Below, in pieces: positions 23,085 to 32,457 of a DNA stretch of 64,000 bases. The translations under genes and the position numbers were made by a program. The notes under the pieces were generated by a model. It was not told where the DNA came from. It ran no database searches and saw only the letters and a program-made list of their open reading frames with translations. Where the stretch lies: assembly GCA_030645355.1 (NCBI GenBank), contig JAUSNJ010000081.1, forward strand, positions 29,203 through 93,202. The letters run 5' to 3'. Each line of letters starts with the position of its first letter. Within the stretch, counting starts at the first letter, position 1. The DNA comes from Rhodoferax sp. (GTDB lineage Bacteria; Pseudomonadota; Gammaproteobacteria; Burkholderiales; Burkholderiaceae_C).

Positions 23085-23765
23085 ATGAAGATCCTGATTG
23101 TTGAGGACGAACACAAGACCGGCGACTACCTGCGCCAGGGCTTGGCCGAATCAGGCTTTTTAACGGAGCTGGCCAGCAATGGCATGGATGGCCTGCACCA
23201 GGCGCTGACGGGTGACTTCGATTTGCTGGTGCTCGATGTGATGCTGCCCGGGCTCGACGGCTGGCAGGTGCTGGAGCGCTTGCGCCAGGGCGGCAAGCAG
23301 ATGCCGGTGCTGTTCCTGACCGCGCGCGACCAGATCGAGGACCGGGTTAAGGGCCTGGAGCTGGGGGCCGACGATTACCTGGTCAAACCCTTTGCCTTTT
23401 CGGAGCTGCTGGCGCGGGTGCGCACGCTGTTGCGCCGGGGCAAAGGCAGCATAGCGCCCACTGTGCTGCGTGCCGCCGACCTGGAACTGGATCTGCTGCG
23501 CCGGCGCGTTACCCGCGCCGGCAGCCGCATCGACCTGACCGCCAAGGAGTTCGCGCTGCTGGAACTGCTGCTGCGCCGCCAGGGCGAGGTGTTGCCGCGC
23601 TCCATGATTGCGTCGCAGGTGTGGGACATGAACTTTGACAGCGACACCAATGTCATCGATGTAGCCATCCGCCGCCTGCGCGCCAAGGTCGACGACCCGT
23701 TTACGCCGCGGCTGATCCGCACCGCGCGTGGTATGGGTTACGTGCTGGAAGTGCCCGGGGCCTAA
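23085..23765 (+). CDS. OmpR-family response regulator (CusR/CzcR heavy-metal type)
   Basis: A 226-residue response regulator: receiver [20 protein letters not shown] with phospho-acceptor in [14 protein letters not shown] and [14 protein letters not shown], and a winged-helix DNA-binding domain ([25 protein letters not shown]...[13 protein letters not shown]). The KTGDYL start is characteristic of heavy-metal-response regulators (CusR, CzcR, IrlR). The kinase lies about 0.8 kb downstream, separated by a gene on the other strand that overlaps this gene's end by 4 nt. Signal and targets are unknown; metal sensing is inferred from the subfamily. Confidence 0.9.
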   Translation: MKILIVEDEHKTGDYLRQGLAESGFLTELASNGMDGLHQALTGDFDLLVLDVMLPGLDGWQVLERLRQGGKQMPVLFLTARDQIEDRVKGLELGADDYLVKPFAFSELLARVRTLLRRGKGSIAPTVLRAADLELDLLRRRVTRAGSRIDLTAKEFALLELLLRRQGEVLPRSMIASQVWDMNFDSDTNVIDVAIRRLRAKVDDPFTPRLIRTARGMGYVLEVPGA

Positions 23766-24517
23766 CGCCAGCGGGCCTCGATGCGGGCATATTCCCCCGA
23801 TTTGCGCAACTTGGTCAGCCCCTGGTCGAACTGCGACACGATGCGCTCGATGCCGGGGAAGGTGGGGGAGAAGGAGATGTAGAGATTGGGCTCCACCAGT
23901 ACACCGTGCAGTGCATAGCCCTTGCCCAGTTCGGGGTTGGCTTTGGCGACGGCGTCGGCCACGCGGTCAAACACCAGCGCATAGTCCACACGCCCGGCCA
24001 CCAGTTTGCGCAACGACGACAGATCCGACGGGGCGACGTCACGCTGCATGGTGGCATCGCCGTCAAACGCCGCGCCATAGTCATAGCCGTGGGTGGTGCC
24101 AACGCGTTTGCCGCGCAGGCTTTCCAAGTTCAAGTTCTTGCGGGTCATGCCGGCTTCATTACGGCCGTAAATGCCTATGCGTGCACTGAACAACGGCTGC
24201 TGGTGCCAGCGGTATTTGCCCTCCAGGATGGGGTCGCGCAAGGTGTCAAAACAACCCGCCAGAGCACAGCGGTCCACCTCTTTCATGCAGCGCGCGTAGG
24301 GCAAAGGCACCAGTTCCACTTCTACGCCAGCGGCCTCCCACGCCGCACGCACCAGGTCGACGGCAAAGCCCACTGGCTTGCCGTTGATAGAAGAGGAATA
24401 CGGGCTCCAGTCATCTTCGGCCCCGATGCGAATGCGCTCACCGGCGAAGGCGCCGGCGCAGCACAGGATCAGCCCCCACAGCCCCCCGCGCATTGCACGT
24501 AAACCGCTACCTGACAT
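23762..24517 (-). CDS. Periplasmic solute-binding protein, family 3 type (orphan)
   Basis: A 251-residue exported protein with a signal peptide ([17 protein letters not shown] within it) and a family-3 substrate-binding fold: [33 protein letters not shown] at the start and [15 protein letters not shown] in the middle. No ABC permease or ATPase is adjacent. It lies antisense between a response regulator and its kinase, overlapping the regulator end by 4 nt and starting 41 bp from the divergent kinase start. It may feed signal to that kinase or be an independent scavenger. Confidence 0.83.
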   Translation of the reverse strand: MSGSGLRAMRGGLWGLILCCAGAFAGERIRIGAEDDWSPYSSSINGKPVGFAVDLVRAAWEAAGVEVELVPLPYARCMKEVDRCALAGCFDTLRDPILEGKYRWHQQPLFSARIGIYGRNEAGMTRKNLNLESLRGKRVGTTHGYDYGAAFDGDATMQRDVAPSDLSSLRKLVAGRVDYALVFDRVADAVAKANPELGKGYALHGVLVEPNLYISFSPTFPGIERIVSQFDQGLTKLRKSGEYARIEARWR

Positions 24518-24558
24518 GGTGTCCTTTCAAACCAGCCAATACACTACCACAGCACACC

Positions 24559-25983
24559 ATGAACGCAGCTCCCGTGATCCGTCCGAAATTGCGCCTGTCG
24601 TTAACGGCACGGCTAACGCTGCTGTTCGCGATCGGCGCTAGCGTGGTGCTGCTGGGACTGGGCTGGCTGATCAGCCAGTCCATTGAGCGCCACTTTGAAG
24701 AGCTGGACCGCGAGGCCCTGCAGCACAAGTTGATGCTGGCGCACCACGCCATTGCACGGGTCACGTCCACTACAGAGTTGGCCAGCCTGCCATCGCTGTT
24801 GAGCGATGCCGCCACCGGCCACCATGATTTGCTTATACAAATCACCGGCGCCAACGGGCAAACCGTCTTGGCGCCCCCCAATGGCGAGTTTTCCGGCGAT
24901 TGGCGCCCAACCGGTCTGGCGGCCGATGGCGCGCAATTGCTGCACTGGTCCCATGGCGGCCGCCGCTTCCGGGGCCTGGTGTCGGCCATGTCGACCGGCA
25001 TCCCTGGTGCGCCGCCACTGCAGGTCGCGGTGGCCCTGGATACTGCGCACCACGAGGTCTTCATGGATGCGTTGCGCCAGACGCTGTGGCTGTTTGTGGC
25101 CGGTGCCGCCGTGGTCACGGGCTTGCTCGGCTGGTTTGCCGCCATGCGAGGCCTGGCGCCGCTCAAGGCCATGCGTGCGCGCGCCGCGCTGGTGAACGCC
25201 CATACGCTGGATCAACGGCTGCCTACTGACGCGGTGCCCACCGAACTGGCCGCGCTGGCCACCACGCTCAACGAGATGCTGGAACGGCTGGAGGATGCCT
25301 TTCGGCGGCTGTCGGACTTCTCATCCGACATTGCCCATGAGCTGCGTACACCGGTGAGCAATCTGATGACGCAGACCCAGGTCTCCCTGTCGCGCGACCG
25401 CGATGCGGCCGGCTACCGGGACATTCTGGAATCCAACGCCGAGGAGTTCGAGCGACTGGCCCGCATGATTGCGGACATGCTGTTTCTGGCCAAGGCCGAC
25501 CACGCGCAAGCCGCCGCCCAGACCCTGGTCCAGCGCGAGCGGATCGATCTGCAGCGGCAGGTAGTTGAACTCTTCGAGTTCTATGAGGCGCTGGCCGACG
25601 AGAAAGGTGTTCGCCTGGAGTTAATCGGGCAGGCCACTGCGATGGGCGACCGCCTGATGCTGCGCCGTGCGCTGAGCAACCTGTTGTCAAACGCCTTGCG
25701 CTATACCGCGCCGGGTGGGGTCGTGCAGGTGCGTTTGGACATGCAGGCCGGACGGGCCTCGCTGGCGGTTGACAATCCTGGTGCCACCATTGCGCCCGAA
25801 CACTTGGCGCATGTTTTTGAACGTTTCTACCGCGCCGACGCTTCGCGCCAAAGCGCCACCGGCGAAGGCACCGGCCTGGGGCTGGCCATCACGCAGGCTA
25901 TTGTGCTGGCCCATGGTGGCCACATCGCGGCCACTTCGGCGGATGGACACACCTGCTTCACCGTGGAATTGCCAGGCGTCTGA
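24559..25983 (+). CDS. Heavy-metal-type sensor histidine kinase (CusS-like)
   Basis: A 474-residue kinase with an N-terminal transmembrane helix (LTLLFAIGASVVLLGLGWLIS), a periplasmic sensor of about 120 residues, a second helix (LWLFVAGAAVVTGLLGWFA), HAMP, H-box SSDIAHELRTPVSNLM, N-box LSNLLSNALRYT, and G-box GEGTGLGLAITQAI. The start at 24559 (MNAAPVIRPKLRLSLTARL) matches family N-termini. It very likely partners the CusR-type regulator at 23085-23765 despite the intervening minus-strand gene. Confidence 0.9.
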   Translation: MNAAPVIRPKLRLSLTARLTLLFAIGASVVLLGLGWLISQSIERHFEELDREALQHKLMLAHHAIARVTSTTELASLPSLLSDAATGHHDLLIQITGANGQTVLAPPNGEFSGDWRPTGLAADGAQLLHWSHGGRRFRGLVSAMSTGIPGAPPLQVAVALDTAHHEVFMDALRQTLWLFVAGAAVVTGLLGWFAAMRGLAPLKAMRARAALVNAHTLDQRLPTDAVPTELAALATTLNEMLERLEDAFRRLSDFSSDIAHELRTPVSNLMTQTQVSLSRDRDAAGYRDILESNAEEFERLARMIADMLFLAKADHAQAAAQTLVQRERIDLQRQVVELFEFYEALADEKGVRLELIGQATAMGDRLMLRRALSNLLSNALRYTAPGGVVQVRLDMQAGRASLAVDNPGATIAPEHLAHVFERFYRADASRQSATGEGTGLGLAITQAIVLAHGGHIAATSADGHTCFTVELPGV

Positions 25984-26073
25984 AAGCGTTTCAAAGTGTA
26001 AGCGCAAACCTGCAATGGGTTCCCGGGTGGTCCTGTGGGGTACCATTCGCCCGCATTTTTAAGGAACACATCC

Positions 26074-26904
26074 ATGGCTTTGTCAGTTTTCTACTCCCCG
26101 GTTTCGTCGCGCGCTTTGGCAATCGGTGTCTGCGTGGTGTCAGCCATTGCTGGCCTGCCGGGGTGCGGCAAGCAGGGCACTGAACTGGGCGGCGGCAGTT
26201 CCGAAGTCACGGGCTCGGCAGGTCCGGTAGGCGCCAAAGGCGAGAACAAGTCGCTGGTGAAATGCGATGCACCCATCGCAACCCTGGCACTGGCCGAAAA
26301 CCCCAATGGCTACACCATGAGCAGTAGCTACAACCTGCCCAGTTCACCGGTACCACTGGTGCGCCTCTTGGCACAACAGAGTGGTTGCTTTCGCGTGGTG
26401 GACCGCGCCGCCGGGTTGCGCGGTACTGTTCAGGAGCAGCAGCTCAAGGAAAGCGGCGTGCTGCGCAAACAGGGCAATACAGTCGAAAAAGGCAAGGGAT
26501 ACGAGGCGCAGTACACATTGACGCCCAATCTGACCTTCAGTGAGCAAGACGCGGGCCGCAGCCTGGGCGGCGTGCTGGCGCACATACCCGTGGTGCGTGA
26601 CCTGGGCGCATTGATCGGTGTCGTGGAACAGATCAAGTTCAAGGAAGCACAGGTCGCGCTGCTGTTGACCGACAACGAGACCACGGAGCAAGTATCAGCC
26701 GCCACCGGGTCCGCCCGAACGACGGACTTGGGGCTTGGCGGCTTGGCGTTTGGAGGTATGGGGGGTGCAGGCGGCGTGGGCTGGAGCAATACCAACGAGG
26801 GCAAGGTCATCGCCGCCGCATTTCTGGATGCACACAACAAGCTGGTGGTGCAGGCCCGTGGATTGCAGGCCAAGGAATTGCCACCGCCGGTGGCAATCCG
26901 ATAA
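26074..26904 (+). CDS. Lipoprotein, possibly CsgG-like
   Basis: A 276-residue predicted lipoprotein: signal peptide with lipobox LPGC (Cys about 31), a short Gly/Ser-rich linker, then a domain with VRLLAQQSGCFRVVDRAAGL, YTLTPNLTFSEQDAGRSLGG and a Gly-rich segment near 230. The order 'ALxQSGCFxVVDR' followed by 'YxLTPxLxFS' recalls CsgG-family outer-membrane proteins, but I cannot confirm it. AAGGAAC precedes the ATG at 26074. It faces a PKD-PEBP lipoprotein gene convergently. Confidence 0.65.
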   Translation: MALSVFYSPVSSRALAIGVCVVSAIAGLPGCGKQGTELGGGSSEVTGSAGPVGAKGENKSLVKCDAPIATLALAENPNGYTMSSSYNLPSSPVPLVRLLAQQSGCFRVVDRAAGLRGTVQEQQLKESGVLRKQGNTVEKGKGYEAQYTLTPNLTFSEQDAGRSLGGVLAHIPVVRDLGALIGVVEQIKFKEAQVALLLTDNETTEQVSAATGSARTTDLGLGGLAFGGMGGAGGVGWSNTNEGKVIAAAFLDAHNKLVVQARGLQAKELPPPVAIR

Positions 26905-26921
26905 CTCCGCAGCGTTCGTCG

Positions 26922-27779
26922 TTAAGGGTAAACGCCTGTTAGGGTTGCTTTGCCCAGGATGTAAGGCTTGAAGTCAACTTCAAATCTGGCCCGGTTGTAC
27001 TCGGGCACGCCAGTGAGGAATGGCATCTCGGCCGACAACGCGTAAACCGTCAACTTGTAGGTGTGCCCGGAAGCTGAGTTCGGACCCAGATATCCAACCG
27101 AACCGGTGTAGTTGGAACCGTAGATGGTGCCTTGCTGAAGCAAGAGGTTTTCACCCTCGGTGATCAGAATCTTCGCGACCGGGAGGTTGAATACACCCCA
27201 ATGGCGGCATGCTCCCAGACCGGGTTGGCACGACCCCGTTTCATCATCCATCACGATGGCAAATCGCTTGGTCGCGGTTGGAACGTTTCCGATGCTCAAC
27301 GGGGTGGACAGGTTGCTACCACCCACGCCTGTCGCTGCCTGCCGGAGAGGGATCGAACCGCCGTCTGCATACGATGTTTGGGCCAGGCTGAGATTGGTGT
27401 TGCTCGCATTGATAGTTGCGATGGCGACCGGGCTGCTCACCTTGCCGTCGTTCACTGTCAGACCTATGAGGTAGATGCCAGCACTGTCCGGGATGAAAGT
27501 AGCCACTTTTGCCGTTGAAGTGGCCAATATTGCCTGCGCTCCGGGTGGCGCAGAAACAACAGACCAGCTATAAGTGAGCGGATTTCCGTCGGCATCAGAG
27601 CTCTTGCCGCTATCCAGGGTAACGGTGGTGCCAACCAAAACATTTTGCTGGGCACCCGCATCCGCAACCGGCGTGGCATTGCAGGCATTGACATTGGCAG
27701 AGCAATCTCGACCAGATCCTCCTCCTCCGCAGCCCACAAGAACAAGCGCAATCAATCCAGAACAGAGAAGAGCTTTCAT
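26922..27779 (-). CDS. Lipoprotein with PKD-like and PEBP (YbhB-like) domains
   Basis: A 285-residue lipoprotein: signal peptide and lipobox VLVGC (Cys17) followed by a Gly-run, then a PKD/K-like Ig domain (PVADAGAQQNVLVGTTVTLDSGKSSDADGN...YSWSVVSAPPGA), then a C-terminal phosphatidylethanolamine-binding-protein fold (FAIVMDDETGSC...RHWGVFNLPV...GYLGPNSASGHTYKLTVYALSA). The start at 27779 is chosen for the signal peptide. The PEBP fold usually binds phospholipid headgroups or acts as an inhibitor; its tethering to a surface PKD domain is unusual. Function unknown. Confidence 0.78.
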   Translation of the reverse strand: MKALLCSGLIALVLVGCGGGGSGRDCSANVNACNATPVADAGAQQNVLVGTTVTLDSGKSSDADGNPLTYSWSVVSAPPGAQAILATSTAKVATFIPDSAGIYLIGLTVNDGKVSSPVAIATINASNTNLSLAQTSYADGGSIPLRQAATGVGGSNLSTPLSIGNVPTATKRFAIVMDDETGSCQPGLGACRHWGVFNLPVAKILITEGENLLLQQGTIYGSNYTGSVGYLGPNSASGHTYKLTVYALSAEMPFLTGVPEYNRARFEVDFKPYILGKATLTGVYP

Positions 27780-27994
27780 TTTGACATCCCGTGTTAATAA
27801 CTCCGCAATTGTGCATGACTGGCCGCCCCGATTCAACAACAGCTTGTTCTCAAGACTGGAGAGTGCCCTGTCTTGTGCCCTGCTCAAACCCTGTTTCAAT
27901 CGATCGATTCGTTTGACCTGCGGCAAATTCCCATACCAGACCGGGTTTACCATGACCGCGTACACAACATTCTGCAATTGGAGTTATTGAAATC

Positions 27995-28843
27995 ATGAAC
28001 ATCACTACGGTCGGCATCATCGGCGCAGGCACCATGGGCAACGGCATTGCGCAGATCTGCGCCACCTCGGGCATTCACGTGGTGATGGTCGACATTTCAG
28101 AGGCGGCCGTGGCCAAGGGCATTGCGACCTTGGCCGGCAGCCTGGAGCGCTTGATCAAAAAGGAAAAGATCAGCGTCGCCGACCGCGACGCCGCCCTGGC
28201 GCGCATCAAGGGCAGCACCAACTATGACGATCTGAAGGCATCTCAATTGGTCATCGAAGCTGCTACCGAGAACCACGACCTGAAGGTCAAGATCCTCAAA
28301 CAGATTGACGCCATCGTGCCAGCCGACGTCATCATCGCATCCAACACCTCGTCGATCTCCATCACCAAGCTGGCCGCCATGACCAGCCGGCCCGACCGTT
28401 TTATTGGCATGCACTTCTTCAACCCGGTGCCGATGATGGCGCTGGTAGAGATCATTCGCGGCCTGCAGACCAGCGACGCCACGCACGCGGCCGTGCAGTC
28501 CATGGCCAAAGCCCTGGGCAAGACGCCCGTCACGGTGAAGAATTCCCCCGGCTTCGTCGTCAACCGCATCCTGGTGCCCATGATCAACGAGGCCTTCTTC
28601 GTGCTGTATGAAGGCCTGGCCACGCCCGAAGACATCGACGCAGGCATGAAGCTGGGCTGCAACCAGCCCATCGGCCCGCTGGCATTGGCCGACATGGTGG
28701 GCCTGGACGTCTGCCTGGCCGTGATGGAGGTCTACCTGGCCGAGTTCGGCGACAGCAAATACCGCCCCTGCCCGTTGCTGCGCGAAATGGTGGCTGCGGG
28801 GCGGCTGGGGCGCAAGACCGGGCGCGGGGTGTACCAGTACTGA
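27995..28843 (+). CDS. hbd: 3-hydroxybutyryl-CoA dehydrogenase
   Basis: A 282-residue NAD-dependent enzyme oxidising 3-hydroxybutyryl-CoA to acetoacetyl-CoA (or the reverse) in short-chain fatty-acid or PHB-related metabolism. Rossmann motif TVGIIGAGTMGNGIAQICA, catalytic segment IGMHFFNPVPMMALVEIIRG and the C-terminal GRKTGRGVYQY are canonical, and length is typical. It stands alone on its strand between a lipoprotein gene (divergent) and a globin-coupled diguanylate cyclase. Confidence 0.94.
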   Translation: MNITTVGIIGAGTMGNGIAQICATSGIHVVMVDISEAAVAKGIATLAGSLERLIKKEKISVADRDAALARIKGSTNYDDLKASQLVIEAATENHDLKVKILKQIDAIVPADVIIASNTSSISITKLAAMTSRPDRFIGMHFFNPVPMMALVEIIRGLQTSDATHAAVQSMAKALGKTPVTVKNSPGFVVNRILVPMINEAFFVLYEGLATPEDIDAGMKLGCNQPIGPLALADMVGLDVCLAVMEVYLAEFGDSKYRPCPLLREMVAAGRLGRKTGRGVYQY

Positions 28844-28938
28844 TGTGGGGCGTGACGATTTGATACCCATGCTGACAGGCTGGAGATTCCCCTTTGGTTC
28901 GATAATTGCTTGCCCCTTGGTACCCAAGAGAGCAGGCA

Positions 28939-30009
28939 ATGGATCACACCAAAAAGACTCTGCTTGAGCAATTGCAAATCAATGAATCCGAAATAGCCAG
29001 GCGCAAGCACTTGCTGGGATTCACCGAAGCGGATGCCGAGCAGCTTCTCAGCTGCAAGCGGTTGGTGGCCGAACACATTGACGCCATCGTCGCCAGCTTC
29101 TATGCGCAGCAGACCGCTATCGACGAAATCGCTCTCTTGATCGGCGATGCGGATACGCTGTCACGGTTGCACTCGGCGCAACGGGGATATGTGCTGGGCC
29201 TGTTCGAGGGGTACTACGACCTTGAATACGTCAACAACCGCCTGCGTATCGGCATGGTGCACAAGAGAATTGGCGTGGAGCCCAAGCTGTACCTGTGCGC
29301 GGTGAAAACGCTGAAGGACACGATTGACGCCGCGCTGGATCGATACATTGAGGACAAGGCGCACTTCCGCCAGGTGATGGTGGCGCTCGACAAGCTGCTG
29401 TATTTTGATACCACCCTGATCTTTGACACCTACATCCGCGCGCTGTTGACGGAGGTGGAGTTGGCCAAGGACAAGGTTCAGTCCTATGCGCAGGAGCTGG
29501 AACTCAAGGTGTCGGAGCGAACCCGCGAGCTTCAGGAACTGTCACGGCACGACTCACTGACAGGCCTGTTCAACCAACGAGCCATGAACGATCTCTTGCG
29601 CCGTCAATTCAGTGTGGCCAAACGTCGAAACCAGGCTTTTACACTGGTCTATTTTGATGTCGACGGCTTCAAGTCGGTCAATGACACCAAGGGGCATTTC
29701 GCGGGAGACGAAGTACTGCGGCACGTGGCGGATGCCATGATAGAAGTTTGCCGGGAAAATGATGTTCCGTGCCGGTATGGCGGTGATGAATTCTGCTTGA
29801 TACTGCCCGACAGCACCTTGGAGGATGCGCAGATCGTCTGTCAGCGTTTGGCTGACAAGTTTGCGGCCAAAGTCTCTGGCGTCACGCTGAGCATTGGCAT
29901 TGCTCAGGCTGGCCCCGACAAGTTTGTGGAACCGGACGGATTGCTCCACATGGCCGACAAGAAGATGTACGAGGCAAAAGCCCAGGCCGGTTTTGCGATT
30001 TGTGCCTAG
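28939..30009 (+). CDS. Globin-coupled diguanylate cyclase
   Basis: A 356-residue cytoplasmic enzyme making c-di-GMP under haem-gas control. Residues about 1-160 form a sensor globin (RKHLLGFTEADAEQLLS...; proximal His in GMVHKRIGVEPKLYL), followed by a linker helix and a GGDEF domain (about 200-350) with intact CRYGGDEF and an inhibitory I-site REND five residues before it. This resembles DosC/GcsB oxygen sensors. Start 28939 (MDHTKK) is preferred; no strong ribosome site is visible. Confidence 0.9.
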   Translation: MDHTKKTLLEQLQINESEIARRKHLLGFTEADAEQLLSCKRLVAEHIDAIVASFYAQQTAIDEIALLIGDADTLSRLHSAQRGYVLGLFEGYYDLEYVNNRLRIGMVHKRIGVEPKLYLCAVKTLKDTIDAALDRYIEDKAHFRQVMVALDKLLYFDTTLIFDTYIRALLTEVELAKDKVQSYAQELELKVSERTRELQELSRHDSLTGLFNQRAMNDLLRRQFSVAKRRNQAFTLVYFDVDGFKSVNDTKGHFAGDEVLRHVADAMIEVCRENDVPCRYGGDEFCLILPDSTLEDAQIVCQRLADKFAAKVSGVTLSIGIAQAGPDKFVEPDGLLHMADKKMYEAKAQAGFAICA

Positions 30010-30105
30010 AGTTCCCCGTCGCCGTGCGCGTGGGGCATTGTGCACGGGCCCCACGCCATAATCCCGCACAAGCAAATCCAGTGAATTTGCAACCCGGGAT
30101 GCACG

Positions 30106-31110
30106 ATGGCCGAACAAGAAATCTACTACGAGATGCTCTGGGATTGCGCCCAGTGCAACACCAAGGGCCTGCTGGGCGACAGCCACCGGCATTGCCCAAC
30201 CTGCGGCGCGGCGCAAGACCCCAGCAAGCGCTACTTCCCCAAGGAAGGTGAAGAGGTCGAGGCCAGGAACCACAAATTTGTCGGCGCCGACTGGAGCTGT
30301 GCCTATTGCAGCTCCCCCAACTCGCGCGCCGCCGCGCACTGCACCAATTGTGGAGCGGGCCAGGATGGCACCAAGCCGGTGGCCATCGTTGTGGATACTG
30401 CCATGCCCCCGGCCGTGTCCGTCGCCGCGCCCGCACCGGCTGCACGCAGCCTGGGTTGGTTGCGCTGGGCGTTGGCCGCGTTGGCCCTCGTGGTGGTCGG
30501 TTTCATTTTTTTGTTCACCAGCACCAAGGACACCACGGCGACGGTGGCGCAGCGCACATGGGCGCGCGAGATCCAGATCGAACAGATGGCGCGGGTGTCG
30601 GACACAGCTTGGTGCGACATCCTACCGGCCGATGCCTACAGCGTCACACGCCACCGCGAACAGCGCTCCACGCGCCAGGTGGCTGACGGACAGACCTGCC
30701 ATGACGAACGCATCGACAAGGGCGACGGCACCTTTGTGAAGCGGCGCGAATGCACGCCGCGCTACCGGGCCGAACCCGTGTACGACGACCGCTGCCGCTA
30801 CCAGGTGAACCGCTGGCGCAGCGTGCGCACGCTGAAGGCCGACACGCAGAATGCCTTGATGCCGGTGTGGCCCACGGTGAGCAACCTGAACGCCAACTTC
30901 CTGGGTGCTGGCGTCGGTGGCGGCATGGGCGCACTGGGTTCCGAACGTGAGGGAGCGCGGCGTGAGAACTATGTGCTGACGCTGGCCTCGGGTGGTAAGA
31001 CCTGGACCTGCAATGTGTCCGAGACCGTGTGGAACAAGTACGAGCAAGGTAGCACTACACCGTTGAAGGTGCGCCTCACCGGTGGCGCGGATTGCGATAG
31101 CTTGAAGTAA
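30106..31110 (+). CDS. Membrane protein with two N-terminal zinc ribbons
   Basis: A 334-residue protein, not recognised as a named family. The N-terminus has two CxxC-x(n)-CxxC zinc ribbons: CAQCNTKGLLGDSHRHCPTC and CAYCSSPNSRAAAHCTNC (RanBP2/zf-like). One transmembrane helix (LRWALAALALVVVGFIFLFTS) follows, then a Cys-containing domain (about 150-334) with repeated RREC/DRCRY patterns and the end TGGADCDSLK. The zinc ribbons are probably cytoplasmic and the C-terminal domain periplasmic. Role unknown. Confidence 0.72.
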   Translation: MAEQEIYYEMLWDCAQCNTKGLLGDSHRHCPTCGAAQDPSKRYFPKEGEEVEARNHKFVGADWSCAYCSSPNSRAAAHCTNCGAGQDGTKPVAIVVDTAMPPAVSVAAPAPAARSLGWLRWALAALALVVVGFIFLFTSTKDTTATVAQRTWAREIQIEQMARVSDTAWCDILPADAYSVTRHREQRSTRQVADGQTCHDERIDKGDGTFVKRRECTPRYRAEPVYDDRCRYQVNRWRSVRTLKADTQNALMPVWPTVSNLNANFLGAGVGGGMGALGSEREGARRENYVLTLASGGKTWTCNVSETVWNKYEQGSTTPLKVRLTGGADCDSLK

Positions 31111-31128
31111 TACCGCGTCGGGGACCCG

Positions 31129-32457
31129 CTAATCACGCGGTAGCAACAGCGTTGCTTCCAGTCCGCCTTGCGCCCGGTTTGACAACTGCAGTTCTCCGCC
31201 GTGCAGGAATGCAATGTCCTTCGCAATCGAGAGGCCCAGTCCCACACCACCGGTTCCAGAACTTCGGGTCGCGTCGACCCGGTAGTACGGTTCTGTGACG
31301 CGTTGGATATCGGCGGCAGGGATACCTGGCCCATTGTCCTGAACAGCGATACGCAATTCGTCAACGTTATCCGTGACGACGATATGGGCGCCCTGACCGT
31401 ATTTGATCGCGTTGTCGATCAGGTTTTGAAGGGCGCGTTGCAGCGCCGAAAGCCTGCCGTTGTAAGGGGCGTGAGCCTGCCCCTCAAGATGGATGGACCT
31501 GCCGATCACCCGCGCATCCTCTACCATGCTCTCCAGTAATGCATTGATGTCAATCGCCCGCACCGGCTCGGTGTTCTTCAAGCCGCGCAGGTAGTCCAGC
31601 GTGGCATCAATCATGGCGGCCATCGATTCCAGATCGCCCGCCATCTGCTCGCGCAATTCAGCATCGTCGACCAGTTCGGCGCGCAGTCGCAGGCGTGTCA
31701 GTGGCGTGCGCAGGTCATGTGACACCGCCGCCAACGCCCTGGCCCGTTCATGGATCAAGTACTGGATGCGTTTTTGCATCCGGTTAAAGGCCTGCGCGGC
31801 ACTGCGGGTTTCAGTCGGCCCCCCTTCCGACAACGGCAGTGCGTCCAGATCACGGCCCAGGGCGTCGGCGGCCAGAGCCAACTGTTGCAGCGGACGGGTG
31901 GCCTGCCGCACCGCGGCCATGACGGCCACCGTGACGATGCCCAGCGTGACGATCAGTTGAAGGACCAGTGAAATGGGCAAAGCAGGAACTGCAGCATCGG
32001 CGTCGTGCCCGGCGGTGATGCGCACCCATTGGCCGTCCAGCAGGCGCACGTCCACGCTGCGCTGCGGGTTTCCGGGTTGCATGCCCATGCCAGCGTGGAT
32101 GCCGACGGGGCGGATGTCCCGCGGGCTACCCAGCCGCGCGCTGACGATCCCTTGAATCGCACCCCGCGGGACGTTTCCCGAGACTTGGTCCTCTTTGACA
32201 AGCTCTGCCTGCACGCCCACGTTTTTTAGGGCTGAAAGCGCGCTCGCCCGTTGCGCTGGGCCACTGGATTCCAGCACCTGCACCGATTCGGCCACCCGGT
32301 CAGCAAAATTGAGCCCGCGTGCCTGGGAAACAACCTTGGCACGCTCGTCCCATTGCAGCCAAGTACTGATGCCCTGTGCCACGAACAGCCCGGCCAGCAA
32401 AATCAGGCCCATGCGGGCAAACAGACTGTCGGGCAGCGCGCGCAGATTCAGCCGCAT
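31129..32457 (-). CDS. Sensor histidine kinase (EnvZ-like)
   Basis: A 442-residue kinase: N-terminal helix (MGLILLAGLFVAQGIS), a periplasmic segment of about 130 residues, a second helix (SLVLQLIVTLGIVTVAVMAAV), HAMP, H-box AAVSHDLRTPLTRLRLRAEL, N-box LQNLIDNAIKYG, G-box GTGGVGLGLSIAKDIAFLHGG. It overlaps the upstream regulator gene by 10 nt. The likely target is the divergent small exported protein and DUF2202 lipoprotein. Confidence 0.9.
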   Translation of the reverse strand: MRLNLRALPDSLFARMGLILLAGLFVAQGISTWLQWDERAKVVSQARGLNFADRVAESVQVLESSGPAQRASALSALKNVGVQAELVKEDQVSGNVPRGAIQGIVSARLGSPRDIRPVGIHAGMGMQPGNPQRSVDVRLLDGQWVRITAGHDADAAVPALPISLVLQLIVTLGIVTVAVMAAVRQATRPLQQLALAADALGRDLDALPLSEGGPTETRSAAQAFNRMQKRIQYLIHERARALAAVSHDLRTPLTRLRLRAELVDDAELREQMAGDLESMAAMIDATLDYLRGLKNTEPVRAIDINALLESMVEDARVIGRSIHLEGQAHAPYNGRLSALQRALQNLIDNAIKYGQGAHIVVTDNVDELRIAVQDNGPGIPAADIQRVTEPYYRVDATRSSGTGGVGLGLSIAKDIAFLHGGELQLSNRAQGGLEATLLLPRD

